Below are positions 55,262-64,000 of a stretch of DNA of 64,000 bases, piece by piece. Both the position numbers and the translations under genes were made by a program. Location of the stretch: positions 1 through 64,000 of the forward strand of contig JAOUKV010000015.1 in NCBI GenBank assembly GCA_029882355.1, given 5' to 3'. The stretch is from Gammaproteobacteria bacterium (GTDB lineage: Bacteria; Pseudomonadota; Gammaproteobacteria; SZUA-229). Within the stretch, counting starts at the first letter, position 1, and each line of letters begins with the position of its first letter. The notes beneath the pieces were generated by a model. The model saw only the letters and a program-made list of their open reading frames with translations, was not told where the DNA came from and searched no databases.

Positions 55262-56092
55262 CTAACAGCCACCGCCGCAACAGCCACCTGGTTTAACCGC
55301 TTCGATGCTGGCAGATAAAACAAAATCTTCAACGCCCCGGCCCGGTGCCCAGTCTTTGATGAATTCTTTGGATTCATCTTTGGGTGTGATTTTTATATCA
55401 GTGAAACCACAGTCAGCCAGAATGGTTTCAAGATCTGATATTAAAGAGGCGCCCGCCATGCAGCCAGAATAGAGCATCAGGTCTTTACGTATTTCACCGG
55501 GCAATTCGGTGCTGGCAACCACGTCTGAAATGGCCAGACGACCACCGACTTTAAGTACGCGAAAAGTTTCTTCGAAAACGCGGGCTTTGTTGGGCGAAAG
55601 GTTGATCACGCAGTTTGAGATGATGACATCAACCGTGTTGTCGGCCACCGGCAAGTTCTCAATTTCACCAAGCCGAAATTCCACATGATTGTATTTGCCA
55701 CGTGAAGCATTATCTCGGGCTTTGCTGATCATCGTCGGTGTCATATCTACCCCAATGACACGACCGGTATTGCCAGTTTCAGCGGCGGCCAGGAAACAGT
55801 CAAAGCCACCACCACTGCCAAGATCAACAATGGTTTCACCGGCTTTTATGCTGGCGATTGCACGTGGGTTGCCGCAGCCGAGTCCCATGTCAGCACCTTT
55901 AGGTACAGCAGCAAGGTCATCTTCACTATAACCCAGACGGGTGGAAACCAGTGTGTTGATGGCGTCATCAGAAGAGACGCCGCAGCAACTGGAGGTTTCT
56001 CCACAGCAGTCACCGCTATTACTGGCTTCGGCAACCTGTGAGTAGCTGGCACGTACGTTTTGGCGAATTTCGTCGGCTTGTTTTTGGTCCAT
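55262..56092 (-). CDS. arsM: arsenite methyltransferase ArsM
   Basis: 276 residues. N-terminal CCGE..SCCG cysteine pairs (about 28-37), SAM motif IVDLGSGGGFDCFLAA (about 90-105), and the As(III)-binding cysteines in ISNCVINLSP (about 157) and YSGCMAGA (about 206) mark ArsM. The C-terminal tail KPGGCCGGGC adds further thiols. It methylates arsenite. It is encoded directly downstream of the ArsR-type regulator, 14 bases apart. Confidence 0.93.
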   Translation of the reverse strand: MDQKQADEIRQNVRASYSQVAEASNSGDCCGETSSCCGVSSDDAINTLVSTRLGYSEDDLAAVPKGADMGLGCGNPRAIASIKAGETIVDLGSGGGFDCFLAAAETGNTGRVIGVDMTPTMISKARDNASRGKYNHVEFRLGEIENLPVADNTVDVIISNCVINLSPNKARVFEETFRVLKVGGRLAISDVVASTELPGEIRKDLMLYSGCMAGASLISDLETILADCGFTDIKITPKDESKEFIKDWAPGRGVEDFVLSASIEAVKPGGCCGGGC

Positions 56093-56106
56093 GGGATTCC
56101 TCCTGT

Positions 56107-56445
56107 TTATGGGTTATTGGTCTGGCATGCCGTGGAGAATAAATTCATCACTTCTGCCAGAGTCGATGGGTTAATCGAGCAAAATACCTGCTTGCCCTCG
56201 CGTTGCATCTCTATTAATCCAGCGCGGTTAAGTTCTTTAAGGTGATGAGATAGCGTTGATGAAGCGATATTTAACTGGGTATCCAGATCACCTACACAGC
56301 AGCTCATTACGTCATCGGTAGAACAAAGGCTGCCGGGCTCGCAACAACCGGTCAGAATATTAAAAATCTGAAGTCGGTGCGGGTTTGAGAGCGCCTTAAA
56401 AATGGTCGCATAATGGTCAAGGTTAATATTTCTATAATTCGACAT
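56107..56445 (-). CDS. ArsR-family As(III)-responsive repressor
   Basis: 112 residues from ATG at 56445; a longer frame would run through the operator and into the next gene. The winged helix (about 10-100) includes TLSHHLKELNRAGLIEM and REGKQVFCSI. Cysteines cluster at TGCCEPGSLC and VMSCCVGDL, with the last pair at the usual As(III)-sensing ELCVCDL position. It represses itself and arsM until arsenite binds. Confidence 0.9.
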   Translation of the reverse strand: MSNYRNINLDHYATIFKALSNPHRLQIFNILTGCCEPGSLCSTDDVMSCCVGDLDTQLNIASSTLSHHLKELNRAGLIEMQREGKQVFCSINPSTLAEVMNLFSTACQTNNP

Positions 56446-56459
56446 GTTTCGAATTATAG
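56432..56459. promoter_or_regulatory. ArsR operator over the start codon
   Basis: Perfect 10-bp inverted repeat CTATAATTCG (56432-56441) and CGAATTATAG (56450-56459) with an 8-base spacer containing the ATG of the arsR gene. Binding here would block both transcription and ribosome access. Confidence 0.7.
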
Positions 56460-56539
56460 TATAGATCAGACATTTATGGCAAACGTTATTTACCGCCGAT
56501 AATGCTTTGTGATACCGTACCAAGACATTTGGAGAAGTC

Positions 56540-56758
56540 ATGTCAGCCAGTCTTTCAGAAGAAGAAATCAAACAAATTAAGGCGAGTATTGTCGAGCTTG
56601 AGTTAGAGCATCGCGATCTGAACCAATTGATAGAGCAGCTGGTGCGTGATCCCAGTTTTGAGGAGCTTCATATCAAGCGTTTGAAGAAACGTAAATTACA
56701 GTTGAAGGATCAAATGGCCCGGCTGGAAAATGATTTGATCCCCGATTTTTTGGCTTGA
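56540..56758 (+). CDS. YdcH-like DUF465 small protein
   Basis: 72 residues, almost wholly charged helix: ELEHRDLNQLIEQLVRDPSF then RLKKRKLQLKDQMARLENDL. This is the DUF465/YdcH pattern, a small cytoplasmic coiled-coil family of unknown role. GGAG lies seven bases before the ATG. Followed after 28 bases by the NUDIX gene. Confidence 0.85.
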   Translation: MSASLSEEEIKQIKASIVELELEHRDLNQLIEQLVRDPSFEELHIKRLKKRKLQLKDQMARLENDLIPDFLA

Positions 56759-56786
56759 TGCTAAACAGACCTAAAAAGAAAATATT

Positions 56787-57353
56787 ATGAATTTTTGTAG
56801 TTTATGTGGTGAAAAAGTAGCTCAGTTAATTCCTGAAGGTGATAACCGTCTTCGTTATGTTTGTAACAGTTGTGGTGAGATTCATTACCAGAACCCTAAA
56901 ATTGTCACTGGCTGTATTCCTGAATGGGAAAACAATATTTTATTGTGCCGACGTGCGATTGAACCACAAAGTGGATTGTGGACGCTACCCGCAGGTTTTA
57001 TGGAAAACCAGGAAAGCAATCTTGAAGGTGCAGCACGGGAAGCACAGGAAGAAGCCAATGCGGATATGCGCGATATGAAACTATTCAGTATGTTCAGTAT
57101 TCCGCACAGAAATCAGATTTACACCATGTATAGAGGTGTCCTGCACGAAGGTAAAGCCAGTGCAGGTGAAGAAACACTGGAAGTAGCAATGGTGAGTGAA
57201 GAAGACATGCCCTGGCAGGAAATGGCGTTTCCCGTCGTGGTAGAAAATTTAAAACTGTATTTTGAAGATCGTCGTAAAGGAGAGTTTGGAACTCATTATG
57301 GCGAGATAGTCAGACAGAATGATGGTGAGTTGATTGTTACCATGATTGGCTGA
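56787..57353 (+). CDS. NUDIX hydrolase with N-terminal zinc ribbon
   Basis: 188 residues. A zinc ribbon (CSLCGEKV ... CNSCGEIHYQNP) precedes a NUDIX domain with box GFMENQESNLEGAAREAQEE (about 72-91); the glycine usually after EE is Asn. This zinc-ribbon class hydrolyses nucleoside diphosphate compounds such as ADP-ribose or NADH-like substrates. Cytoplasmic. Converges with the S9 peptidase gene, 13 bases apart. Confidence 0.88.
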   Translation: MNFCSLCGEKVAQLIPEGDNRLRYVCNSCGEIHYQNPKIVTGCIPEWENNILLCRRAIEPQSGLWTLPAGFMENQESNLEGAAREAQEEANADMRDMKLFSMFSIPHRNQIYTMYRGVLHEGKASAGEETLEVAMVSEEDMPWQEMAFPVVVENLKLYFEDRRKGEFGTHYGEIVRQNDGELIVTMIG

Positions 57354-57366
57354 ATCTAGAATATGC

Positions 57367-59292
57367 TTACCTATCATCTAAGTTTTCAATATGCAATTGG
57401 ATGCTTGATTCAACGGGTATATCAAAGATTTTTGCATAAAAAGCATACTCCGAATCCAATGCCCGTTGAATCGTCTCTGCCTTCCTGAAACCATGTTGCT
57501 CTCCTTCAAACGGAACATATGCTACCGGAATTCCCTTGTCTTTAAGCGCGGCAAACATTTTCTCAGCCTGTTCTTTGGGCACCACCTTGTCTTCCGTACC
57601 CTGAAAGAAAATTACTGGGCAATTAAGCAGTTCAACATAGTTGATGGGTGAACGTTGCTGATAGACGTCCTTACGTTCAGGATAAGGCCCTACAAGATGA
57701 TCCAGATAACGAGATTCAAATTTATGAGTGTCAGCGAGCAGTGATTCCAGTTCACCAATACCGTAATAACTGGCGCCAGCGGAAAAAGTATCGTGAAAAG
57801 TGAGCGCACATAAAACAGTATAGCCACCAGCACTGCCACCTTTGATGATTAGTCGTTCTGAGTCGGCCAGGCCTAAATCAACCAGATGTTGTGCGGCATC
57901 ACAGCAATCCTCAGCATCACGTAAACCCCAGTTGCCATTAAGCCTTTCTCGATAGGTGCGTCCAAAACCAGTGCTGCCACTGTAATTAACATCCAGCAGA
58001 GCAAAACCACGTGAGGTCCAGTATTGCTTGCGCATATCTAAAGAGGGATCGGCCATGGCGGTAGGGCCACCGTGGCATAAAACGACTAGTGGTGGTTTCT
58101 CGTCGATGGCAGCAGCAAAATCTTTATTGGCCGGTGCATAGTAGATGGCAAAAGCATCATCATTATGGCGAGTTCTGAATTGGATAGTCTGGCCGTAAGA
58201 ATAATAGCCAGTATCAAGCTGCGTTTGACAGGATTGACGAAGTGATTGTGAATGGCCTGATTGCATGCTGATGACTTCGGGAAAACTTTTGGGTGATGCG
58301 GCGATAAAGCTGTAGTGATCGCCAAGCGCCTGAATTGAGGAGAAGCTATTCCAGTCGGTCGGGAGTGTTTTTAATGCGCCACTGACGGTATCAATTAATG
58401 CCAGACTGGCAATGCCATTATCTATGGGAGCGCAAAGGATGGTATTGTTACTGGTGAAAGCGTAAATGGATTGAGCAAACACCCACTGCGGCAGGCCAAA
58501 ATCAAGTTGTTCATGGCTTATGGTTTGAATAGAGCCATGCTGATAACAGTACAAATTCCACCAGCCTGATAAATCTGAAACAAAAAAAAGTTGGTTATCG
58601 GGAGACCATTGCGGCTGAAAAAATGAAACATCATTCGAATCAGGATGTTGAATAGTCCTGATGTTGTTGAGTTGATAATCGTCATCATTATCAGCAAGCC
58701 AGAGTTGGGATTTATCCCAGGGCATATCGGGATGATTCCAGCATAGCCAGCTAAGTTTTGTGCCGCAGGGGCTAAGTCGCGGGCTGGCGTAAAAATCATG
58801 GCCCGAATGCAGGATGTTAATTGTACCGGTGGTCAGGTCGATTGAAATCAGGCTATTAATATCTTCGTTATCATCGGTTTGTTGCTGTATACAGATTAGT
58901 CGTTGTCTGTGTTCATCAAATTGTAAATCTGCGTAGCAACAGTTTGAAGTTTGTGTAATGGCAACAGGCACACAATCAGTAGGGCAGAAGTAAATATTTT
59001 GATCATTATCATTGACGAAATAGATGCCATTGTCAGCAATGCAATAGACACCGCCACCATATTCATGGACACGTGATCTCGCGCTATAAGGTTTGGGTAT
59101 CAGATCACAATAATTTTGATTGTAATGCTTTACTATGACGCAACGACCTTGCTCATCAGGTCGCCGTTCAAGCCAGTAAGTACCTGATGAATGTAATTGA
59201 AGCTCGTCGAGAGAAACGCTGTCGGCTGTTATCAGGCTACTTTCAATCGGTGATATCCATGTGCCATAGGGGGCTTTGTTTATATAGGTCAT
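57367..59292 (-). CDS. S9 family prolyl oligopeptidase
   Basis: 641 residues. An N-terminal seven-bladed beta-propeller (about 50-370) with repeated SPxxxxLxW strands precedes an alpha/beta hydrolase domain with oxyanion region LVVLCHGGPTA, nucleophile GGSAGGYT (Ser about 489), Asp in FQGTEDKVVP and His in EGEQHGFR. No signal peptide, so probably a cytoplasmic dipeptidyl or acyl-aminoacyl peptidase. Divergent from the GGDEF-EAL gene, 94 bases apart. Confidence 0.92.
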   Translation of the reverse strand: MTYINKAPYGTWISPIESSLITADSVSLDELQLHSSGTYWLERRPDEQGRCVIVKHYNQNYCDLIPKPYSARSRVHEYGGGVYCIADNGIYFVNDNDQNIYFCPTDCVPVAITQTSNCCYADLQFDEHRQRLICIQQQTDDNEDINSLISIDLTTGTINILHSGHDFYASPRLSPCGTKLSWLCWNHPDMPWDKSQLWLADNDDDYQLNNIRTIQHPDSNDVSFFQPQWSPDNQLFFVSDLSGWWNLYCYQHGSIQTISHEQLDFGLPQWVFAQSIYAFTSNNTILCAPIDNGIASLALIDTVSGALKTLPTDWNSFSSIQALGDHYSFIAASPKSFPEVISMQSGHSQSLRQSCQTQLDTGYYSYGQTIQFRTRHNDDAFAIYYAPANKDFAAAIDEKPPLVVLCHGGPTAMADPSLDMRKQYWTSRGFALLDVNYSGSTGFGRTYRERLNGNWGLRDAEDCCDAAQHLVDLGLADSERLIIKGGSAGGYTVLCALTFHDTFSAGASYYGIGELESLLADTHKFESRYLDHLVGPYPERKDVYQQRSPINYVELLNCPVIFFQGTEDKVVPKEQAEKMFAALKDKGIPVAYVPFEGEQHGFRKAETIQRALDSEYAFYAKIFDIPVESSIQLHIENLDDR

Positions 59293-59386
59293 GGTTACTA
59301 TTGTAATAGTAAATGATAAAGGAGTGGTTGATACACAGGCGAACTGTTAGTATTTATCATGGACGAAAAAAGAATAAACGGGATAA

Positions 59387-62383
59387 ATGGGATCAAAGAT
59401 GTTAATTGAACTTGCAGGGCTTTTAGTTGGTATTGGGCTTGTGATGCTGGTAATCGGCATCTTTGTTGCGAGGCAATATACATTACGCGCCAAACTGCTC
59501 ACAGCCTTTCTAATGATAGTTATGATCTCGTTAGGAGTATTGGTCCTGCTTGATGGTCACATCATGCAGAAAATTCTCAATAAAAGCGCGCAGCAATCAT
59601 TAACTTCAGCCAGTCGACAATATGCAAATCGCCTGGATGAGTTTAATCTCATCCATCTTGGATCAATAGAGGCAGAGTCTAAATTACCCGCAATCATCAA
59701 GTTTTTAGAGAAAGAAAATAATAATAATTCACAGTTAATGCGTGATTTTTTACAGGCATTACAGGCCAAGCAGAATAGTCAGGTTTTTTCATATGCCATA
59801 CTGAATACAGGTGGTATCAATATATTGGATACCGATGACATTAGGATTGGTGGTGATGAAAGTACCAGGTCATATTTTATTGGCACGATAGAAAATAAAA
59901 AACCTTATCGCTCATCTGTAGAATTTGATGAAAATGGTGAAGCTGTTATTTACTTTAGTAGTTCTATTTTTGATGAAAACGGCATGCTTCTTGGTGTCTT
60001 GCGTGCAGGCCATAAAGCGGATGTGTTAAATCAAATTATATTAAGCGCACGTGGGTTGGCGGGGCAGGGTTCATTTGCCATGTTGCTTGATGAAAATATG
60101 CTAAGACTGGTTCATGGTCGCCGTAGTGATTTGCAGTATACGCTGGCATCAAAAATAGAAGATAAAAAAGCGGCGGAATTGTATAAGAAGGCACGATTGC
60201 CAGCTGGGATTTCAGAGCAGTTTGTAGAGCTGCCAGCATGGCTGAAAGGTGTGCAATCGGCGGAAAGCGGAGGTGTTTTTTTAGAGACAAGATTTTATGG
60301 GATGGGTACTGATCCATTTTTAGCGTCGGCAATAAGTCTGGAAACAGCGCCGTGGTTATTGATATTTGCTCAGCCACAGGATGTATATTTACAGCCGATG
60401 GATGAGCAGTTAAGTAGCTCGCTGATGCTGGCAGCCGCGGTCGCGGTCATTGTGCTATTTATCATGCTGGGTGCTACTCAATTTTTGTTGGGCCCCATCC
60501 GACGACTAACAGAAGTGGTGCAGAAAATTGGTAAAGGAGATTTTAAAGTAATTGCCAATGTTGAAGCTAATGATGAAGTGGGAGGGCTAGCTAAAGCATT
60601 CAATAGCATGACGCTAAATATAAATGAATTAGTCATGGATCTTGAAAGTGAGGTTGAGAAGCATAAATTGACCGCAGATAACATGAGAAAGTTATCTCAG
60701 GCTATAGAGCATAGCCCAGTATCGATAATGATAACTGACCTTGAGGGCGATATCGAATATGTAAATCCTGAATTTACCCGGGTTACAGGTTATGAGGCTG
60801 AAGAAGTCATGGGTGAAAATCCAAGATTTTTAAATACAGGGGAAACACCACCGCAGCAGTATGTGAGCATGTGGAATGCCATGAAGGAAGGGCGCTCATG
60901 GAGTGGTGAGATTTATAATAAAAAGAAAAATGGGGAATGTTATTGGGAAAGCATGACCATTTCCCCAGTGAAGAATGCTGCTGGAGAAAAAACAAATTAT
61001 CTGGCAATCAGAGAAGATATTACTCTACGTAAAGATTATGAAGATCGATTGTTGTACCAGGCAAGTTACGACAAATTAACTGATTTACCTAATCGTTCGC
61101 TCGCATATGATCGACTTCAGCAGGCTATTGCTAACGCCAATCGTACAAAAAAACATGTGGCAGTTTTGTATCTTGATTTTGATCATTTCAAAAATATCAA
61201 TGATACGTTGGGTCATGCTGCAGGCGATAAGTTTCTTATAAGAATGGCCGCGAGACTGACCAGTTGTGTACGTGATGTAGATACGGTAGCTAGACTGGGC
61301 GGCGATGAATTCCTGATTCTGCTTGCTGAGCTAGGAAATGGTAGCAAGGAGAGTGAGGCTGAATACGAGCAATTTATTCAGCAGAAAACAACAGAAATAC
61401 TCGAAAGTGTTGCGCAACCATTTACCATCGATAATATGGAGTTTTCAGTAACCGTGAGCATTGGAGTGGCGCTTTTCCCAAGAGATGGCGAAGATCCGCA
61501 TATATTACTGCGAAATTCAGATACGGCCATGTACCGGAGTAAGAGCAAAGGCAGGAATACCTATGAAATGTTCTCGCCTGAAATGAGTGATACGGTTATC
61601 AAACGCGTAGAAATAGAAAACCGTTTACGTAACGCTTTGGAAAATGAAGAGTTCAGTTTGAAATATCAACCGCTGATGGATGCACATTCGAAGAAGGTGG
61701 TGGGTGCTGAAGCTTTAATTCGCTGGGACGATGACGAGTTAGGTAGTGTCTCTCCTGAAATATTTATTCCACTGGCGGAAGAAAGTGGTCTAATCGTGGG
61801 CATAGGTGAGTGGGTACTGGATACGGCCTGTCGTGATATAAAGCAATTACAAAATGAAGGCTTTGGTACAGAATTTTATTTTGCGATTAATCTTTCAAGT
61901 CGTCAGGTTCGGGATAAGGGTTTCTCTGAGTTGATTGCCAGAATGTTAGTTAAACATGAAATATCCGGTGATTGTCTCGAGCTCGAAATTACTGAACGTT
62001 TATTGATGAAAGATGTGCCTGAAGTTGTAGCGACATTGAATAGCTTTAAGGCGATGAATATCAGGTTATCTATTGATGACTTTGGAACAGGTTATTCATC
62101 CTTGAGTTATTTAAAACGATTCCCCTTTGATGTCTTAAAAATTGACCAGTCATTTGTTCGTGATATTGGTAAGGACAAGGATGATACCGCTTTATGCGAA
62201 GCGATTATTTCGATGGCGCATAGTTTAGGATTAAGTTTGATTGCCGAGGGTGTAGAGACCAGGGAGCAGTATGAATTTCTGCGAGCGCGTGGTACAGAAA
62301 CTTTGCAGGGATATTATATGGGTAAGCCTGCAGGTTTTTCAGAATTCAAAAAATTACTGGGTTGTACGCTCGATCATTGTTGA
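59387..62383 (+). CDS. dCache-HAMP-PAS-GGDEF-EAL c-di-GMP enzyme
   Basis: 998 residues. Two N-terminal helices (about 5-60) and a helix at about 345-368 bracket a periplasmic dCache sensor (with [17 protein letters not shown]). HAMP (about 370-425) and PAS (about 440-550) follow. GGDEF is intact at 638-642 ([10 protein letters not shown]), and the EAL domain is intact at 775-777 with [14 protein letters not shown]. Both synthesis and breakdown of c-di-GMP are possible, often with one dominant. An ATG at 59399 is an equal choice of start. The end overlaps the converging def gene by 10 bp. Confidence 0.94.
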   Translation: MGSKMLIELAGLLVGIGLVMLVIGIFVARQYTLRAKLLTAFLMIVMISLGVLVLLDGHIMQKILNKSAQQSLTSASRQYANRLDEFNLIHLGSIEAESKLPAIIKFLEKENNNNSQLMRDFLQALQAKQNSQVFSYAILNTGGINILDTDDIRIGGDESTRSYFIGTIENKKPYRSSVEFDENGEAVIYFSSSIFDENGMLLGVLRAGHKADVLNQIILSARGLAGQGSFAMLLDENMLRLVHGRRSDLQYTLASKIEDKKAAELYKKARLPAGISEQFVELPAWLKGVQSAESGGVFLETRFYGMGTDPFLASAISLETAPWLLIFAQPQDVYLQPMDEQLSSSLMLAAAVAVIVLFIMLGATQFLLGPIRRLTEVVQKIGKGDFKVIANVEANDEVGGLAKAFNSMTLNINELVMDLESEVEKHKLTADNMRKLSQAIEHSPVSIMITDLEGDIEYVNPEFTRVTGYEAEEVMGENPRFLNTGETPPQQYVSMWNAMKEGRSWSGEIYNKKKNGECYWESMTISPVKNAAGEKTNYLAIREDITLRKDYEDRLLYQASYDKLTDLPNRSLAYDRLQQAIANANRTKKHVAVLYLDFDHFKNINDTLGHAAGDKFLIRMAARLTSCVRDVDTVARLGGDEFLILLAELGNGSKESEAEYEQFIQQKTTEILESVAQPFTIDNMEFSVTVSIGVALFPRDGEDPHILLRNSDTAMYRSKSKGRNTYEMFSPEMSDTVIKRVEIENRLRNALENEEFSLKYQPLMDAHSKKVVGAEALIRWDDDELGSVSPEIFIPLAEESGLIVGIGEWVLDTACRDIKQLQNEGFGTEFYFAINLSSRQVRDKGFSELIARMLVKHEISGDCLELEITERLLMKDVPEVVATLNSFKAMNIRLSIDDFGTGYSSLSYLKRFPFDVLKIDQSFVRDIGKDKDDTALCEAIISMAHSLGLSLIAEGVETREQYEFLRARGTETLQGYYMGKPAGFSEFKKLLGCTLDHC

Positions 62384-62889
62384 ATCAGCTCTTCGGTATA
62401 GGCAAACTGTTTAAGATCTTTTATGCGTTGCGGGTAAAGAATGCCGTCAAGATGGTCGCATTCATGCTGAACGACCCGTGCATGGAAGTCCGAAGCCTCT
62501 ATTTCGAAGGGCTCACCCCTGACGTCAAAGCCCGAATATTTTATGTGTTTATAACGTGGCACCAGACCGCGCAAACCCGGCAAACTCAGACAGCCCTCCC
62601 ATGCTTCTTCCATGACGTCATCAAGAGGCGTAATGATGGGGTTAATCAAAATAGTATTGCTAATTACTGGCGCTTCAGGATATCTCGGGTTCTCATCAAT
62701 ACCAAAAATAACCAGACGTAGACTGGCACCAATTTGTGGTGCAGCGAGTCCTGCCCCATCTTCGGCTTGCATGGTGTCGTGCATATCCTGTATTAACATA
62801 TTTAATTGCGGGGTATTGAATTCGGTAATTTCTTTAGCGCGTTGCAGTAATAAAGTATTTCCCATGCGTAATACAGGTTTTATAGCCAT
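62374..62889 (-). CDS. def: peptide deformylase
   Basis: 171 residues with all three deformylase motifs: [10 protein letters not shown] (about 45-54), EGCLSLPG (metal Cys, about 97-104) and QHECDHLDG (metal His pair, about 140-148). It removes the formyl group from new proteins. It is not beside fmt, as def usually is, so this may be an extra copy. Divergent from the ParS-like gene. Confidence 0.95.
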   Translation of the reverse strand: MAIKPVLRMGNTLLLQRAKEITEFNTPQLNMLIQDMHDTMQAEDGAGLAAPQIGASLRLVIFGIDENPRYPEAPVISNTILINPIITPLDDVMEEAWEGCLSLPGLRGLVPRYKHIKYSGFDVRGEPFEIEASDFHARVVQHECDHLDGILYPQRIKDLKQFAYTEELIQQ

Positions 62890-62908
62890 CGCTTCATAAT
62901 TTAGAATA

Positions 62909-63373
62909 GTGTTAAAATTTGATGATACAACATTTCAGATCGCCCACGAAGTCATTACGAGCATGCTTATGAAAGAATTAACAGAATCTCAGCGATTATC
63001 TGCCACGCTTAAAATAATGGAGGCAGTTGATGAATGGGGGTTAACCGGTGATCAAATTATAGCCGTGATGGCTTTACCTGAGGAGCAGCGTACACGTCAT
63101 TTGCAAAAATTTCGTGATGACACGCCATTTCCCGATTTGGAGCAAACTAATATTAGAATGGCTTCACTATTGGGCATTGTTGATGCTCTGCGTACCTCTT
63201 ATCCTAGAAACTTGAAAATGGGTGCACGCTGGATGAACATGCCACATCGTCGTTTTCAACAGCGCACACCCATAAGAGCGATGTTGGAAGATGGTGGCGA
63301 TGGCGTTATCGCGGTGCTATCAGAACTGGATTGTGTTTATGCCTGGGAATTGAGTGGCTCCACACGCAGCTAA
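62909..63373 (+). CDS. Xre/MbcA/ParS-type antitoxin-like protein, solitary
   Basis: 154 residues. A helical N-terminal part ([20 protein letters not shown]) resembles an Xre-type HTH region, and the C-terminal [20 protein letters not shown] segment resembles the DUF2384 toxin-binding domain of RES-Xre systems. No RES toxin gene lies next to it, so it may be an orphan regulator. The start is uncertain: GTG at 62909 has no clear ribosome site. Confidence 0.6.
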   Translation: MLKFDDTTFQIAHEVITSMLMKELTESQRLSATLKIMEAVDEWGLTGDQIIAVMALPEEQRTRHLQKFRDDTPFPDLEQTNIRMASLLGIVDALRTSYPRNLKMGARWMNMPHRRFQQRTPIRAMLEDGGDGVIAVLSELDCVYAWELSGSTRS

Positions 63374-63423
63374 TCATTAGTGATCAATGCCATCCCTGGT
63401 ATTGGTATTATTAGGCAGTTTTT

Positions 63424-63747
63424 TTACGATTTAATTTCTATATTGCCAAAAGGCCTGTCTGCCTGAATGTTGACAACAATGGCATCTTCAAGCGGAATCT
63501 CATTCGATTCGATGTGGGGCAATAGTTGCTCGGCAATTTGTTGAATGGTTAACATGCCATGGCGATTAGGATCTGATTCTTCCAGTATGTCAATTTCTGT
63601 TTTCATGTAATGAATAAACTCATGAAAGGAATCACACTGCTGATTATGTTTTAGCGATTTGAACTCGGCTGAAAACTTCAGATGCAATTCACGATCACCT
63701 GTATCAGTGTCTACTACGCTTACGGTGAGTGGGCCTTTTATTAACAT
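63424..63747 (-). CDS. unrecognised small protein downstream of djlA-like gene
   Basis: 107 residues, acidic, no signal or helix. LKFSAEFKSLKHNQQCDSFH and LTIQQIAEQLLPHIESNEIP give it a soluble alpha/beta look, but I do not know the family. AGGCAGGT before the ATG and the 11-base gap to the preceding DjlA-like gene suggest a shared transcript. Confidence 0.6.
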   Translation of the reverse strand: MLIKGPLTVSVVDTDTGDRELHLKFSAEFKSLKHNQQCDSFHEFIHYMKTEIDILEESDPNRHGMLTIQQIAEQLLPHIESNEIPLEDAIVVNIQADRPFGNIEIKS

Positions 63748-63758
63748 ACAATACCTGC

Positions 63759-64000
63759 CTAATTTCTATTTGATTTTATAAGGTCGTAGGCCTTATGGAT
63801 TTCCTGGGTTTTTTCGGTGGCAACTTTTACCATTTCTTCGGGTAAGCCTTTAGCGACTAATTTGTCGGGGTGATGCTGGCTCATTAAACGCCGATATGAT
63901 TTTTTAATATCTGCGTCAGTGTCCGTGGCCTTAACGCCTAGAATATCATAAGCATCACTAAGCGAATGCGTTTTGTTCTGTCGGGTATGTGCTGAACCAG
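63759..64000 (-). CDS. DjlA-like J-domain co-chaperone, C-terminal part
   Basis: About 80 codons, cut by the window edge. [20 protein letters not shown] followed by [20 protein letters not shown] carries the HPD tripeptide of J-domains. The 'HPDKLxxKGLPEEM' form and the C-terminal location with a short tail are typical of DjlA, a membrane-anchored DnaK partner. The N-terminal TerB part is outside the window. Confidence 0.85.
   Translation of the reverse strand, partial: GSAHTRQNKTHSLSDAYDILGVKATDTDADIKKSYRRLMSQHHPDKLVAKGLPEEMVKVATEKTQEIHKAYDLIKSNRN

Overview
The window reads as chromosomal DNA from a respiring gammaproteobacterium. The evidence is the full System I cytochrome c maturation operon, a cytochrome c4, the polA/engB locus with a probable small RNA between them, comM, ubiK, and sigma-54/NtrC-style control of glnK-amtB. 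I cannot name the genus. Codon and base use varies by eye: the TRAP-thrB-polA block (about 23.0-28.7 kb) looks richer in G+C than the AT-rich lipoprotein and repeat-protein islands (about 11-23 kb and 38-42 kb).

Layout. 0-0.7 kb: end of what looks like a gene-cassette (integron-type) array on the minus strand. 1-6.8 kb: an SH3 envelope protein, a spermidine-synthase-like enzyme, a fatty acid desaturase, an alpha/beta hydrolase, a DUF4386 membrane protein, a YkgJ-type cysteine cluster protein, and a toxin-first toxin-antitoxin pair with a palindromic operator. 6.8-11 kb: an ABC-2 exporter pair and tex. 11-23 kb: an accessory stretch of lipoproteins and secreted proteins (SUMF1-like, M48 peptidase, thrombospondin-type-3/beta-propeller protein) with in-frame tandem repeats, REP-like motifs and a MITE-like inverted repeat.

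23-30.4 kb: DctQM TRAP subunits without a binding protein, homoserine kinase, polA, a probable sRNA at the Spot 42/ErsA position, engB and cytochrome c4. 30.5-38.2 kb: ccmABCDEFGHI followed by dsbA. These load haem onto exported apocytochromes and manage periplasmic thiols, and cytochrome c4 just upstream is a likely client. 38.2-42.1 kb: two LPP20-like lipoproteins, a periplasmic transglutaminase-like protein and a barrel-like outer membrane protein. Then come tRNA-Arg(CCG), comM and ubiK.

44.1-48.6 kb: nitrogen assimilation, with a TorF-type porin, glnK and amtB behind a sigma-54 promoter and an NtrC palindrome, then a second glnK-amtB pair. 48.6-55.3 kb: a signalling cluster of a DUF1631 protein, a response regulator with a degenerate GGDEF domain, a rhodanese, MsrB, and a fusion of a fatty acid hydroxylase/sterol desaturase membrane domain to PAS and an intact diguanylate cyclase, overlapping msrB. 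This fusion is the most unusual gene in the window. 55.3-64 kb: arsM/arsR with an operator over the arsR start codon, a YdcH-like protein, a NUDIX hydrolase, an S9 peptidase, a dCache-HAMP-PAS-GGDEF-EAL protein, peptide deformylase, a solitary Xre/MbcA/ParS-like protein, and the end of a DjlA-like co-chaperone cut by the window edge.
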